From NCBI GenBank assembly GCA_035772735.1, contig JASDFA010000027.1, positions 152,394,001 through 152,458,000 of the forward strand: a stretch of DNA of 64,000 bases, given 5' to 3'. The notes under the pieces are model-generated. The model was not told the origin of the DNA. It searched no databases and saw nothing but the letters and a program-made list of their open reading frames with translations. A program made the translations under genes and the position numbers. The first letter of the stretch is position 1, and each line of letters opens with the position of its first letter. Positions 10,852 through 22,679 of the stretch are shown here, one piece after another. This DNA is from Datura wrightii (taxonomy: Eukaryota > Streptophyta > Magnoliopsida > Solanales > Solanaceae).

Positions 10852-13091
10852 TGTACTACCCCAAAAGTCCCTAAGGTTCAGACCCGTGAGTTGAAACAGT
10901 GAAAGCAAGAAATTTCGCACCAAGTCACAGAACGAGTCATCTAGTGACTAGTGGTGTGACCTAATGGGTAATTATGTGACCAGTCAGGTAGCGACCAGTT
11001 TAGAAGGTATCATTCTCGGGCAGTGGAAACGGAAGGGACGATGAGTCGTCGTCACTCCCAACGACTCGTGGTCTAACCCTTTAGGTGGTTAAAGGATGAC
11101 TGGGTAGTGCTGGCATTGGATGGAGGGACGAGTTATCATACATCTAACGATGCGTCAAGTGGCCTGTGCAGGAAATGAATATAAGTAAATGAAGAATTGT
11201 ATTGTGATGATGATGAGTGGGACGACAATTCGTCCGATTGGGTAACGACTCGTCCAGTCCCTCGCTAGGACTAATAGTGACAGTTTTCTTGCGAAATTAA
11301 TAAGAGCGTTTTCATATATCCCAAGCTCCTAAGCCCTAAACTACATCATTTTAAGACATGAAGGAAGTGTATTAAAGGAGTTCCCACATTTTCAAGTTTA
11401 GAGGGTTCCATTGAAGATCAAGCATAGAATCCTCCAATTCTCCTCCAAATCTTGTGGGCTTTGAATGTCAAGTTTAGATTCATCTTACCTAGGTAAATAG
11501 GGTCCACGAATGAGAGTTCCCTTTCACTCCCATTCCCAAATATCTCCTCAAGTTCATGAATTCAAGTTTTAATTCAAGTGTATAATCCTATGAGGTTTTA
11601 TCCCAAATTTATGAAATTCAATATAATTTAATTATGGGTCAATTCCCTTAATGTTTCAAAGTATGTTTTAAGATTCATGGGCAGATTTTATGAATTAATT
11701 GAATACAAATTTATGGTTTTCAAATTTTTGAAGATTATGCCCAATCAAGCAGGTTCATGAAAAAATTAATCAATGATTGATGATTTCAAGTATGATGAAG
11801 TATCTAGTATGTATGTAGGTTTTCGAATTACCCATATATGAATCTATGATTTTGACTAGTGAAGTCTATTTCAAGCTTGCATGATATTCAGATTTTGGGT
11901 AATCCCACTCAGATATAGCATGTTTTTGTGACTCAGTTTAGTTCTACAAATCAACTTACTATTAGGTTTTGGAGTCTATACTCCCATATTCAGCTTATGG
12001 TATGTTTGGATCCAAGACTCCCCGAATTCAAATTTCAGATTATACATGTAATTACATTATCACCTTCATTGAAAAATGATATTTTTAGCTTCGTTGAAAA
12101 ACAACGGAGAGCACCTTGAATTCTTTGGGAACAGTTTCTAGCACCAAGTAGGCTAAGGGTTTATGATAACCTTAGGTCTAAAAACTATGTGCCAATGTAG
12201 TATTTCACTCTTTATGTTAGGACCTCCCTTGTGAGCTTCCACTGCCTTGAATTAGACATCAGTTTGATATCGATATCATGGTAGTGCTCTTAGCCCTGGA
12301 AAAGCTTTGGACGGCTCTTCCCATTTGGGTTAGCTTCAATCACGTAAGCTCTATCATGATAATGAGTCTCCATTATTTCTCATGATCTCAGTTATGCATG
12401 TTTATCAGTCATGACATTATGTTTTCAATAGGTTTGACCCAATGATCAGGTTATAAGTTTTTACTTATGAATGTAAGTACCACCTTTGGGTCATTCAATT
12501 TAGTTATGAGATCCAGTTTATGTCTATTCATGTTCTCAGATATCAACATGAAGTCTTTACTCTCAGAATCTTATGATGTTATTAGTTATGTTGTATATGA
12601 ACTAAGTTTGTCCTTACTCATCCTAGTTTACTTACTTTGTATACATAGTACATTTCAAGTACTTATCGCATACTCTATGCTATATCGTTTCATGATACAG
12701 GTCCTAGCAATCACACAGATATGTTGTTAGTTCTGCTCTCGTTCCAGCTCAGACCCTGCCTTGGGTGAGTCCTCATCCTCCGAGGACATCTATCTTACAG
12801 TATTTTTATGTCAATTTGTTTCAGATATAGGGATAGCTGGGGCCTTGTCCCAGCATCTCATCAATTAGTAGAGGCTTTTCAGAGATAGATATGTGTATTC
12901 GACTCCAGGTTCTATTTATAATGTTACCGTTGGCTAGACGTATTGTTATTTAGGCTTCCACTATTTCAGAATTTAGTTATCGGTTTTCTTATGTGATTTT
13001 TAGTTATCATGTTTATGTCATGGGTTGACTTGGAGCCATTTACGATGCTAGATTTTGTGTCTAGATCCGGGCATATGTTCGGGTCGTAGTA
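10852..13091 (+). repeat. 3' LTR of element J
   Basis: The LTR starts TGTACTACCCCAAAAGTCCC and ends GGGTCGTAGTA (a mutated GTCGTGACA), 2.24 kb. U3 carries ACGACTCGT and ACGAGTCAT words at 10930-11280. The conserved 3' module (TATATCGTTTCATGATACAGG, then GAGTCCTCATCCTCCGAGGACA) is at about 12680-12790. The bases after 13091 do not match any other part of the window. Confidence 0.83.
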
Positions 13092-13877
13092 CTTTAATAA
13101 TGAATTTTCAGGATATTCATAACAAAAATAATGAAAAACTTTAAAATTACTCTAAGTTGTTAAATTTCGCCACTACCACTCATTTAAAGAATTAAAATAT
13201 TTTGTATACACTTTATTGATTTTTCATTTAAAATTTCTTATATAAGAAGACTTAGTCATGGAATAATTGATGTACTGTGAATATTTCTCAGTTGTTGGGG
13301 AGGCTTACTATTGTTTGGAGGGAGAATAAATTTTATGTTAAGTTGATGAATTTCAATTTTTTATATCCAAAAAGTTTTAAAGATAATTTCTAATAATAAT
13401 TTAAATACATCCCTTATTTAATTGATTAAATTCAAAGAGGAAAAATCATTTCAAAATTTGAAGAAATTATTCAATTCAAACATTTGTTATGTTATATAAC
13501 CATTAAATATACACAGTTATTATACTATTGGCAAACAAATTGATAATAATTGCATCAATCAAAGATGTAATTAAGACCATAGAATGGATTACTCTTAAGA
13601 GTTTATTATCGCACTCTAGTGATGTACTAATTAATCATATCATATTAGTACTGAATACCTATACTTGCAAACTTTTCTCTATCGAGATGTTCTACAGGGC
13701 AATGTAAGATGATTTCCCAAAAGTTTCTTGAGGGAAATGGTATACAAAAACTATAGGAATCCAAAATGCATTTTTATTTTCTTAGTTGCGATACTAGAGA
13801 TATTATACAAATAAGAAACACAATATGATTTACGTGTCATGCAATGAAATGCAATTACCAAATGAACCTACCTATAT
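13092..13877. other. Unassigned AT-rich DNA, possible pre-insertion genomic sequence
   Basis: About 0.8 kb lacks LTR, gag or pol similarity to anything else in the window and has no convincing open frame, splice pattern or RNA gene. It is the longest stretch not explained by a retroelement. It may be older intergenic DNA or a fragment of a transposon too diverged to recognise. Confidence 0.5.
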
Positions 13878-14072
13878 TGTAATGGCCCGTATGCTGTTAT
13901 AGGGGATAAAGAAGACCAAACACCCCTCTCTAGCCTAAGTGTTGGTGGGAAGGTGTGGAATAAGTGTTAAGAAAAGGTTGAGCTGGGGACTGGTTTCTGT
14001 GTGAGAAATGGGATCTACTGGTTACGAAGGACCACTATAGCGGAGGGATAACTACTACAGCGAGACTGTTAC
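13878..14072 (+). repeat. Possible U3 scrap of another gypsy LTR (N)
   Basis: The segment begins TGTAATGGCCCGTATG, which looks like a gypsy LTR 5' end, and is cut at 14073 by a second LTR start (TATAACACC). Only about 195 bases are present and no partner end is seen, so this rests on the start motif and the position in the nest. Confidence 0.35.
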
Positions 14073-14617
14073 TATAACACCTCAAAACTTTTCTTTACAA
14101 AACTCAGACTTGGCATGAAGAACTAGAAAGAACCAAAAAAATTTGTCTTAAAACGACCGAGACAAGTCGTTGTCAGCAGTAACGACCCATTGTCTGGGTC
14201 ACTGTCAGCCCTTCCAGTTGTCCTTTCGGAACGAGACATGGGATGACCCGTTGTGAGGAGAAACAGTTCGTTCTATCAGACATTGCATTCCCAGCTCATA
14301 AATTAGTTAAACCATTTTCAGGAACCCACGAGTCGAACGATGAGTTGTTGTATGATGTAATGACTCGTGGAGAGACTCGTTAGTTGGAGCTCATGTGTTT
14401 TTGAAAATCTTTTTCCCGTAACAAGGAGAGGCAACAACAATCTGTTGTATCACACAACGAGTCATTGTTTTCATCTGTGACAATAAGTTTAAAAATCCCT
14501 CTGTTTTTCCAATGTTAACAATGAGAAGGCACAATGACCCATTGATTCAACCCAAAGAGTCATTATGTATTCCATTAGCAGAGGGGGCAAGTTTTCCTAC
14601 CAGTGACAATGAGATGT
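14073..14617 (+). repeat. U3 fragment of a K-type LTR (K1)
   Basis: The fragment begins TATAACACCTCAAAACTTTTC and aligns with the first part of the LTR that starts at 14618, including the ACAAGTCGTTG/ACGAGTCATTG words. It ends exactly where element K begins, so K appears to have inserted into an older LTR of its own family. No PPT precedes it, which suggests this was a 5' or solo LTR. Confidence 0.7.
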
Positions 14618-17068
14618 TGTAACACCCCAAAACTTTCCTAGACCAAATTTAGACGTTGCGTGAAAAACCATAGATAAACCATAAAATTTTTCTATCTTAG
14701 ACAACCCACAGAACGGACCGTCGGTGGAACCAACAGAACGTTGTATAGGGTCGTGGGTTGCAGCAGGCTTCTTCAAGTGAGAAACAATGGGACATAGGAT
14801 GACCCGTTGAAACTAACAATGAGTCATCCTGTCATACATTGAATCTCGAGTTTAGAGGATTATCGGACCTTTCCCTAAGACAACGAGAGATAAAAATGGC
14901 CCGCTGTTACTACCAACGAGCCGTTGTTACCACCCGTTATACAATTCTTGACCTCAGCAGTGTGGACCATGAGTGGATACAATGACCTGTTGGTTCTTCC
15001 AACGTGTCGTTGTGAGGACTCATTGTCTCCATGCCATTTTTCCTATGTGTTCTAACGGAAGGTGTTAACGGGCCATCCTTTGTTCCAATGGACCGTTGTA
15101 TCCTCCCATGGGTCTTTCTAGTGAAGTCGGCTTCAAGAACAAAAACCAACGACAACTTTCAACAGACCGTTGTCTGAACCAACGACCCATCCTGAGATCC
15201 GTTGTTCAGGGTCGGGCAATTTTCAATTCTTTTTGCCATGGGTATTTTAGTATTTTCCCAGCTTTCTAAACATGAAACCATGTCATTTTGGGTTCATATA
15301 GGATGGAATTAAAGGGTTATAATGACCCTTTCCATTTATTTCTCTCAACTCCCTCAAGAACAGAGAGTAAAACTTCTTTGGAAGCACAAAGCAGGAGCTA
15401 GAGTTGATTTTTCTTCTCAGTTTTCTCAGGGATTTTCACCAGGGTTTTCTTCTTCAGATATGTGGGAATTCATCAAGGAGATTATTCTCCCCTAGCGTTC
15501 CCCAAAACTCTCTCTGTTTACTTTAAGTTCTAGCCCTAAGTTTGCGAATTTGAAATTATTACTATCGTTCTTGGATTATTTCATGTGGAATCCTATCCTA
15601 TGTTAATTGTAGTTATATTCCACCAGTTTGTAAGTAAAATGATTCTTGTTCCATCAAATTAGACGTTCAGCCCTAAATTTTGAAAAATTCTGAAATTAGA
15701 GAACTGTTTAAGCTTTGAATTCTTGAGAATTGTTTGCATGTTTTAGAGTTAGGGGCTTCTATAGTGATTGTATATGTTAAAAACTTATTTACATGTATGT
15801 TATTCAGATTCAGTTAGAAAGTCTATATACCTTGTATTTATTAGAATTGACATTTCACTTTCAGTCAAAGTACTAGGATATTCAGTGTTAGTCAGAAATG
15901 TCAACTGATCAGTTTTACTCCGGTATTTGCCTGAGGTGTCAGTGGTGCCTCTCAGTTATCATAATAAGACTCAAAATATAGTTTATTTGGTCAACTTGGG
16001 GTCATGACTTTCTAGTTATATAGTTCTGTCCAGCCCCAAGACCCCAGTTTAGTTATCAATTTGTTCTTTAGACAGCTACGACACTTCCAGATAAGTAGCT
16101 CTAACCAATCTTAGAACTCAATTTCCAAATCTGGTCCAATAAGACGCTTAGGGAACCCTCAGATAGTATCCCTAGGTCAGTTATAGTCTTGGGCCCCAGT
16201 ATTGAGCTATCTGCTAGTCAGTTGTAGTCGTGATAGAATTATCCAGTGGGAGTAGAACTTAGCACCAAAAGGGTCGGGGTTCCAGTGCACCCAGGTTCTA
16301 GAACTACGTTGCCACCGTAGGTTATATTTACTTGGCCCCTGGGCCCCCCCCTCTGAAAGTGATTCTCATAGTCCATGCCTTTATACCATGGAAAGGTATA
16401 TTGGGTCCTACCGATTGGGTGTATATATCGAACTCCTTGTTTAGCTCACGTGGTTATATATCGGTTATAGTCTCTTCCACTAGCTAGTTTAGCTCATTGT
16501 CAGATTTCTCAGATCAGTTAAGTATAGTACCTCAAACTCAGTATTTCAGACATAGGACATGTTTATGACCATCAGCCAGGATCACTTTTGACCATATCAG
16601 TTATATTTCAGTTGTATCAGTTTTCAGTATTTTAAGTTTGTCATTTCAGTTTAGTACTAGTTCTTTCATGTTATTTATGTTTCTCTCACTTACTCAGTAC
16701 ATTCAAAGTACTGAAGCATACTTTTATGATGTATCGTTTCATGATACAACCACAGGTTCTCAAACCCAGCACCGTTATTCTGATTACGTTTGGGTCTCTC
16801 TATCAGTAGAAGCAGTGTGAGTCCTCATATTCCGAGGGCACATTTTATTCATTTCAGTTTCTTTATTATTTTCAGCTAGACTTAGAGTTAAGAGTTAACT
16901 GGGGGCTTTTCCCAGCAGCTTCTCAATTAGATGGCTTTCAGACCAGACTTGATTTCAGAATTTTAAGATATTTTAGATCTCTACGTTCAGTATTTAATTT
17001 TTCATAAATGCTATTATGTATTATTTTAAATTTCCATTGTGCTTGTTTAATCAGGATACCAGTGTATT
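14618..17068 (+). repeat. 5' LTR of element K, first part
   Basis: The LTR starts TGTAACACCCCAAAAC. U3 has many ACGACCCGTTG/ACGAGTCATC-type words (14700-15200). The ATTAAAGGGTTATAATGACC block at about 15310-15330 is a likely promoter area. The conserved TGTATCGTTTCATGATACA module is at about 16730. The LTR is split at 17068 by M and resumes at 21173. Confidence 0.85.
17064..17068. repeat. Left target-site duplication of solo LTR M
   Basis: GTATT lies directly before the LTR end at 17069. It pairs with GTATG at 21168-21172 with one mismatch. Confidence 0.6.
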
Positions 17069-17715
17069 TGTCACGCCCCATAACTAGGGGGAGGGCACGA
17101 CTGGCTCCCCAAACCTGACTGACTGGGAAGCCGACTATATGACATCTGTAACTGTAACACTTAGGCCGTCCAAGCCACCTGTCACAATCAACTGGAGTAC
17201 AAACTGGACCCATGATGTCTCAACAATACATGGTAAACAACTGAAATGTAAACAAGGCTATGAGTATGCTAAACTAAACAACAAAAAGCCGACAAGGCCA
17301 CAAACTAAATACCATTGTACACACTAAGTCCACAAAACCTCTAAAGAGTAAACTGACTGATGGTCGGAACAGGGCTTCGACCTACCCATACATACATCTC
17401 ACGAACTGCTACTACAACTGCCAATCCCAACCTCTACCTGCACCTGCGGCACGAACGTAGGTCCCCAGGCAAAGGGACGTCAGTACGAATGAAATGCACT
17501 GGTATGTAAGGAAGAAAACTATAAACATGTAAGATAGCAACAATAACTGAGCCAGAAATAAGGAATAACAACAACTTGGAATCCTGGGAACTGAAACCTG
17601 GCAATAAGTCAATATTAAAGTGCAAATGCAACCAAGTAATGCTCAAGAAAAACTATAACCGTGATGCCAACAACCAACCAACCAAAAATCCATATATAAA
17701 ATTCGTCCAGCCGGT

Positions 17716-18052
17716 GTACCATACCAAGGAATAATAAAAGTATCTTCTACTGATGTTTCATACTGGGGTAAAATAAAAATATCTCTAGTCCATGTACCAC
17801 ACCGGGGTAAAATAGAAATATATCCAGCCGATGTACCACACCGGGGTAAAATAAAAATATCTCCAGCCGATGTACCACACTGGGGTAAAATAAAAATATC
17901 TCCAGCCGATGTACCACACTGGGGTAACATAAAAATATCTCCAGCCGATGTACCACATCGTGGTAAAATAAAAATATCTCCAAACGATATACCACATCGG
18001 GGTAAAATATAAATATCTCCAGCAGATGTACCACACCAGGGTAAAATATATA
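17716..18052. repeat. 39-bp minisatellite in LTR M
   Basis: There are about eight to nine copies of a 39-bp unit with core CCGATGTACCACACCGGGGT followed by AAAATAAAAATATCTCCAG. Inner copies are almost identical and outer ones more diverged. Because 39 is divisible by three, the array is open in several minus-strand frames and gives false repetitive proteins. Confidence 0.92.
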
Positions 18053-20744
18053 TAATTCACAATCATAATCATAAATAGGGTAGATATGGCTTATATTAAG
18101 CCAATTAACACGTATGACATATAAATAACAAATGTTAAATTTGTGGCCGGAATAGGCCTCTTTCGTAACACATAAATGCAAGTAAGCACCCATATCATGT
18201 AAAGCTAGAAAATATGTATATATATCACGTAAAGTTGTCAAATTATACATGAACATGTCGACTCAGTTACTTGAAGGATCTTCAAGAGGTTTAGACAACA
18301 TAAGAACTTTTGTAGGCTTACAAACAATCTCCTACAAATAATCTTACCAATTGAACATATTACTTGGATAGAAACACATAGAGCTCATTTCTACACAATT
18401 CTTTAACATTTGGGAACTGAAAATATATATTGCCTACCAGGTAGTCCTTTACTTGTATCGACAACTATACATTGGAATTTCATTGCCAAATTTATCAAGT
18501 AGATAAGCACATATAGTTCTTAATTCATTTGACTTATTTGCTGGAGAACATGGCAATTATAACTAGGAACTTGGAGTTATTTGTCATATACATAGAGCTG
18601 AGAACTGAACTACAAACATACAATGTATTAGACTTCTATATGCTGTATAACTCGTATTTAGTTAATTGGGTGACCTCCAGGAGACTTTCTGGTATTCAAA
18701 GTTCTACGCTTAACTGATCATTATCACAGCCTGCACTTATACTTACTTAGGCATTAGGAATAATTGTTCATGGGAGAATCTCTCCTTTGAATTTAGGAAA
18801 TTCAAAAGATAACTCAACAAGAGCTAAACATAAAGATGCATGACTTGAATATAACTGAAAGAATTCAACTGTATGTTATAACATGAAAATCATATACATT
18901 AAGACTTCTTACTGGAAAGACATATAACGACTTGAGTTTTCAGTCTTGTATACAACATCAGATACTTGACCGAGACATTAGCATAATTCTTGAAATATGA
19001 TCTCTCAAAAACTTCTCAGATCAGGTAGCACATTTCAACATAAATTAGGTATGTAAATACATAACTTAAGGATCTGATACTTGGAGCTCTATAACTTAGG
19101 AACTCGTGAGTATCTCTCTAAGTGATTCCTTATAGGCAAATAAAGATATATTGCCAAAATTTGGGTGATGCTGGATTGACTTACATAACTTTGCAATTAT
19201 CTGCGGAGCTTAACAAAGCTTACATAATCATAAGTGACTTAGAAAATCCTAGGATTACCCCTTTCCAGACATGGTAAAAAATTTCAACACTTAGAATAGA
19301 TAACTTAACATAATCCTTTAGGGGTATAGCAGAGAGCTTCTCAAATTAAGTTACTATTTTGCAGACGTTCAACTCTAATTATTTCGTAGAGGGTTAACAC
19401 TTTAGTGGTTATTCATCAACGTAATACATATTGAACATAAACAACTTAATTTATAACTCTTTTGCTAAATGTATTTACAACACGGTTAATCTTCCTAGTT
19501 GTTGCCTACCTCGTTCACCATCGTAACCCGTATCGTCTAATTTAACAATATTTAGCTCTACTTTCCTTATTCATCTTAACTTCTTTGCCAAAAATTATTC
19601 ACTCTTCACTCATGTTTTTACCCTCGTGTTCACTATTCAATCAATTCTTATACGCACTAACCTCTTTGCCTAATTGACAACTTAGTCATGCTTTCCCCGT
19701 TAACATGTATCGACTTAGCTTATTCGCTACGTGCCGCTTGCTTATCTTTAAAGAGGAAAAATATAAAATCTACTTTTTATCTTAAGCACTTTAAAACATA
19801 AACATATAGGAGGGATTAACATAACCATTAAAATTTCATTTCAATAAGCTTGTTTACCCTCAATCGGCTTAGCGTCATCTTCTTAGCTTAAGTTCAATTA
19901 CGTGTCGTCGTCTTAGCATTTCGTACCAGTTTCACTAAGTGACCAGATCTTAACATATATTCAACATCACATATACAATATACTGAAAAGGACCAGCTCA
20001 CGGTGCCCATGTTAAGGGGACTTCAGACTCGATTTAGAACTACGACAACAATAGTATAAAAATTACACCTTTCGCTTCACGTTTGTTCGCTTCAACCATT
20101 CTTAACAATTCAGGATTCATACCAAGTTGTTCCAACACTTTTGAAAGGATCATACATTCCTCAATATGATTTTAAAAACATAGGAATATTGATCCTTTCA
20201 ATAACTTAGTTTCATGCTTGAAAAACAAGGAAAGGGACGCCTTTACATACCTTGGCACGTCGACTCTAATTTCGCCGAAAATCTTCCTTTCATGCTTACT
20301 CCTTAAGGTTCCTTACAAGTACAATTTACAAACCCAAACAGTTCTGGAAAAATTTGGCAGCAACATGCCACAAAAACGGACAAAGAAACAACACAATACT
20401 ATAACATTCTCCAAGTTATAACCTCATTAACTTAAAGAAATCAAAAAAGGAATTACTCACCCTTTCTTGGAGATGTTAACAGCTAAAGTAGGAGTAAATT
20501 CCTACTGTTTCCTCTGCCTAGAATCATCTAGGAAAGCAGCAATACCACAATCAACCACAACACAAAACCAAGTCATGACTTCCTTCCAAGGTTCTCTTTT
20601 CCAAGCCCAAAAGAGACAAGAGTGAAGTTTCTTACCTAGGATATCTTTTCACCATGTGATAGGGATTTGAATTCTCTAAATTCTGAAAAAACAATCAACT
20701 AAAACGGAGTGAAAATGAGCTTTCTAGCTCAATTTTACTTCATA

Positions 20745-20870
20745 TAGGCGGGCTGGCAAGGGTTTGGGCGGCGCCCGCATGTGGAGCCTGTGCGACATAC
20801 CCTCGTGAGCGCGTGCGCCTGCTGCCTGCCTGTCTTCGCGCCCGCGCACCTGGGCGCTTTCCCAGCCGAC
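20745..20870. other. GC-rich block in LTR M
   Basis: This is a strongly GC-rich stretch (GGGCGGCGCCCGC, GCGCGTGCGCCTGCTGCC, CGCGCCCGCGCACC) in an otherwise AT-rich LTR. Read on the minus strand it lies about 300-420 bases after the LTR start, in the expected U3 region. Short open frames here reflect base composition. Confidence 0.6.
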
Positions 20871-21167
20871 AGTGCTGTCTTCAAACGAGCATAACATTTT
20901 ACTCCGAACTGCGATTGACGAGCGATTTTTTTCACTATAAACTAGACTCAAATACCTTTAATTTAACATGCTATGGGACTTATGGATCATTATATTTTTT
21001 ATATATGACCATTTAAAGTTGACCCTTATTTACAAACTTCACATACTCTTCGCTTTTCCCTTTGCACCTGTTTCCCACCTCACCTACGGACAACATACGA
21101 CCCATAATTCCCTTAATATGACATATAACCATCAAATAATCATCAAAAAGATTTTCAAGGTGTAACA

Positions 21168-21172
21168 GTATG
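21168..21172. repeat. Right target-site duplication of solo LTR M
   Basis: GTATG follows the TGTAACA end of the LTR and matches GTATT on the left in four of five bases. Confidence 0.6.
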
Positions 21173-21251
21173 ATAGACCATGGGTTGACTTGGGGTCACT
21201 CGTGACTTCAAGTACCGTGTTACATCTAGGGTGTAGGCTCGAGGAGTGACA
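21173..21251 (+). repeat. 5' LTR of element K, end part
   Basis: The segment carries the usual LTR ending (CCATGGGTTGACTTGGGGTC ... GAGGAGTGACA). It continues the LTR interrupted at 17068. Confidence 0.85.
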
Positions 21252-21255
21252 AACT

Positions 21256-21268
21256 TTGTATTAGAGCC
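21256..21268 (+). promoter_or_regulatory. Primer binding site of element K (initiator tRNA-Met type)
   Basis: TTGTATTAGAGCC lies four bases after the LTR end. It matches TTGGTATCAGAGC, the complement of the plant initiator tRNA-Met 3' end, with two changes, so it is decayed. Confidence 0.75.
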
Positions 21269-21470
21269 CTAGGTTTAGAGTATCCTCGAAAAGTCTGAAA
21301 GACACATCGAGTAGAGTCCTTTTCATGGGTGTGAAGCGCGCCACACTTATGATGAGGAGGCTTCAAGATGTTATTAGGAAAACTCTCTTTTGTTCGCAAT
21401 CCTTATTGTGTGTTAAAGTTCACTTTCGGAAACGCCTTTCTATTTCGTGCTCTATTTAGTCTTATGAACC

Positions 21471-22620
21471 ATGCCTCCTAAACGCAGTAATGGAAAAAGG
21501 GCTGGCAACGCCAACACACCCTCCCCACTAACTCCAACATCCACTCAAGATGATAGAGTGTCCACTACAGAGTTCAGAATAGTTATCCAGCTGCTCGCCC
21601 AAACAGTCAGCAACCAGGTGAACCAACAGGTGGTACTGATGAACACTAACGGGTTTGAAGCCGTTGAGAGGGTTAGGGATTTCACCCTGATAAACCCTCC
21701 ATCATTTTAGGGGTCCAAAGTATGGGAGTACCCCCAAGAGTTCGTGGACAAAATCAGGAAGATCACCCGAATTATGGGTGGCAGTTCCTCAGAAAGTGTT
21801 GATTTGGCTGCCTACAAGCTGAAAGGAGTAGCCCACGTCTGGCATGACCAGTGGAAGGAAGGATGGCCAGCGGGAGCAGGACCTGTGGAGTGGGAAGAAT
21901 TCCACACAGTTTTCTTGGACAGGTTATTCCCTCGGGAGCTGAGGGAGGCTAAGATGGCGGAGTTTATGAACTTGCGACAGGGCAACAGAACTGTGGAGGA
22001 GTATGCTCTGGAGTTTACTAGGCTGTCTAAGTACGCTCAAAAGATGGTAGCTGAGCCAAGGGCTTGCATGTTGAAGTTTGTTAACAGAGTGTCAAAGCTG
22101 GTCCTCAAGGAGTGCAAGATAGGGATGTTAATCAAGGATATAGACCTCTATAGCTTAATTATGTATGCCTAGCAAATTGAGGCCGAAAAGATGAAAGATA
22201 TGGAGTGTAAGAAGAAACGGGCAAGGACTGGCAAATTAGATTTTAGCCATCAAAGGTCTAGAGAAGGTAATCACCCACAGCAACAGCAGCAACAACAACA
22301 ATAGCAGAGAGCCCCAGCACCTAGCTCAGCCAGCGCCCCAACCTTCCGGTCCTGCCAGGATCAAAGGGGTGGGTCATCTGGCACTCAGCCTCAGAGTCAT
22401 AGTACAGGGAACAGGTATCCAACTTTTCCCAAGTGTGGTAAGAATCACCTATGAGAATGCCTTCAGGGACGAGAGGATTGTTTTGGGTGTGGACAGCTTG
22501 AACACAGGCTTAGGGAGTGCCCATTAGCAAGGCGAGGGAGATCACAATCTATCACCTTATCAGCACTAGCAGGCCAACCAACTTGACAGGCCAACACATC
22601 AGGTACAGATGGCGGTTAGC
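21471..22620 (+). pseudogene. Element K gag remnant
   Basis: Translation starts at ATG 21471 (MPPKRSNGKRAGN). The retrotransposon gag domain follows, with AYKLKGVAHVWHDQWKEG near 21813 and VEWEEFHTVFLDRLFPRELR near 21885-21950, then RQGNRTVEEYALEFTRLSKYA. A TAG at 21708 and another near 22170 interrupt one continuous frame. After a Gln-rich run (about 22275-22300) two zinc-knuckle motifs occur: a decayed CGKNHL one near 22435, and CFGCGQLEHRLREC (CX2CX4HX4C) near 22480-22520. Gag packages element RNA into virus-like particles. This copy is broken. Confidence 0.88.
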
Positions 22621-22679
22621 GCCAAAATCGCTTCTATGCTCTATCTTCCCGTCAGGATCAGCAAAGCTCACCTGACGTA

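Larger units (their letters stand above)
17069..21167 (-). repeat. Solo LTR M, about 4.1 kb, inside the 5' LTR of K
   Basis: Read on the minus strand it begins TGTTACACCTTGAAAATC (at 21167) and ends GGGGCGTGACA (at 17069). No PBS, gag, pol or PPT lies inside or next to it, and the K LTR resumes on the far side, so it is a solo LTR left by LTR-LTR recombination. It contains a 39-bp minisatellite (about 17716-18052) and a GC-rich block (about 20745-20870). The rest is AT-rich without coding content. Confidence 0.8.

Noticed and set aside
17716..18052. CRISPR-like array
   Set aside because: The units are contiguous without unique spacers, and the setting is a plant LTR retrotransposon. It is a minisatellite.
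17643..18256. Overlapping minus-strand open frames of 95-169 codons with repeated YFTPVWYIGWRY-like peptides
   Set aside because: They are produced by the 39-bp minisatellite, whose unit length is a multiple of three, so several frames stay open at once. It lies inside a solo LTR with no gene signals.
20724..21016. Short Arg/Ala-rich open frames on both strands
   Set aside because: They are caused by the GC-rich block in LTR M; there are no domain, start context or related copies.
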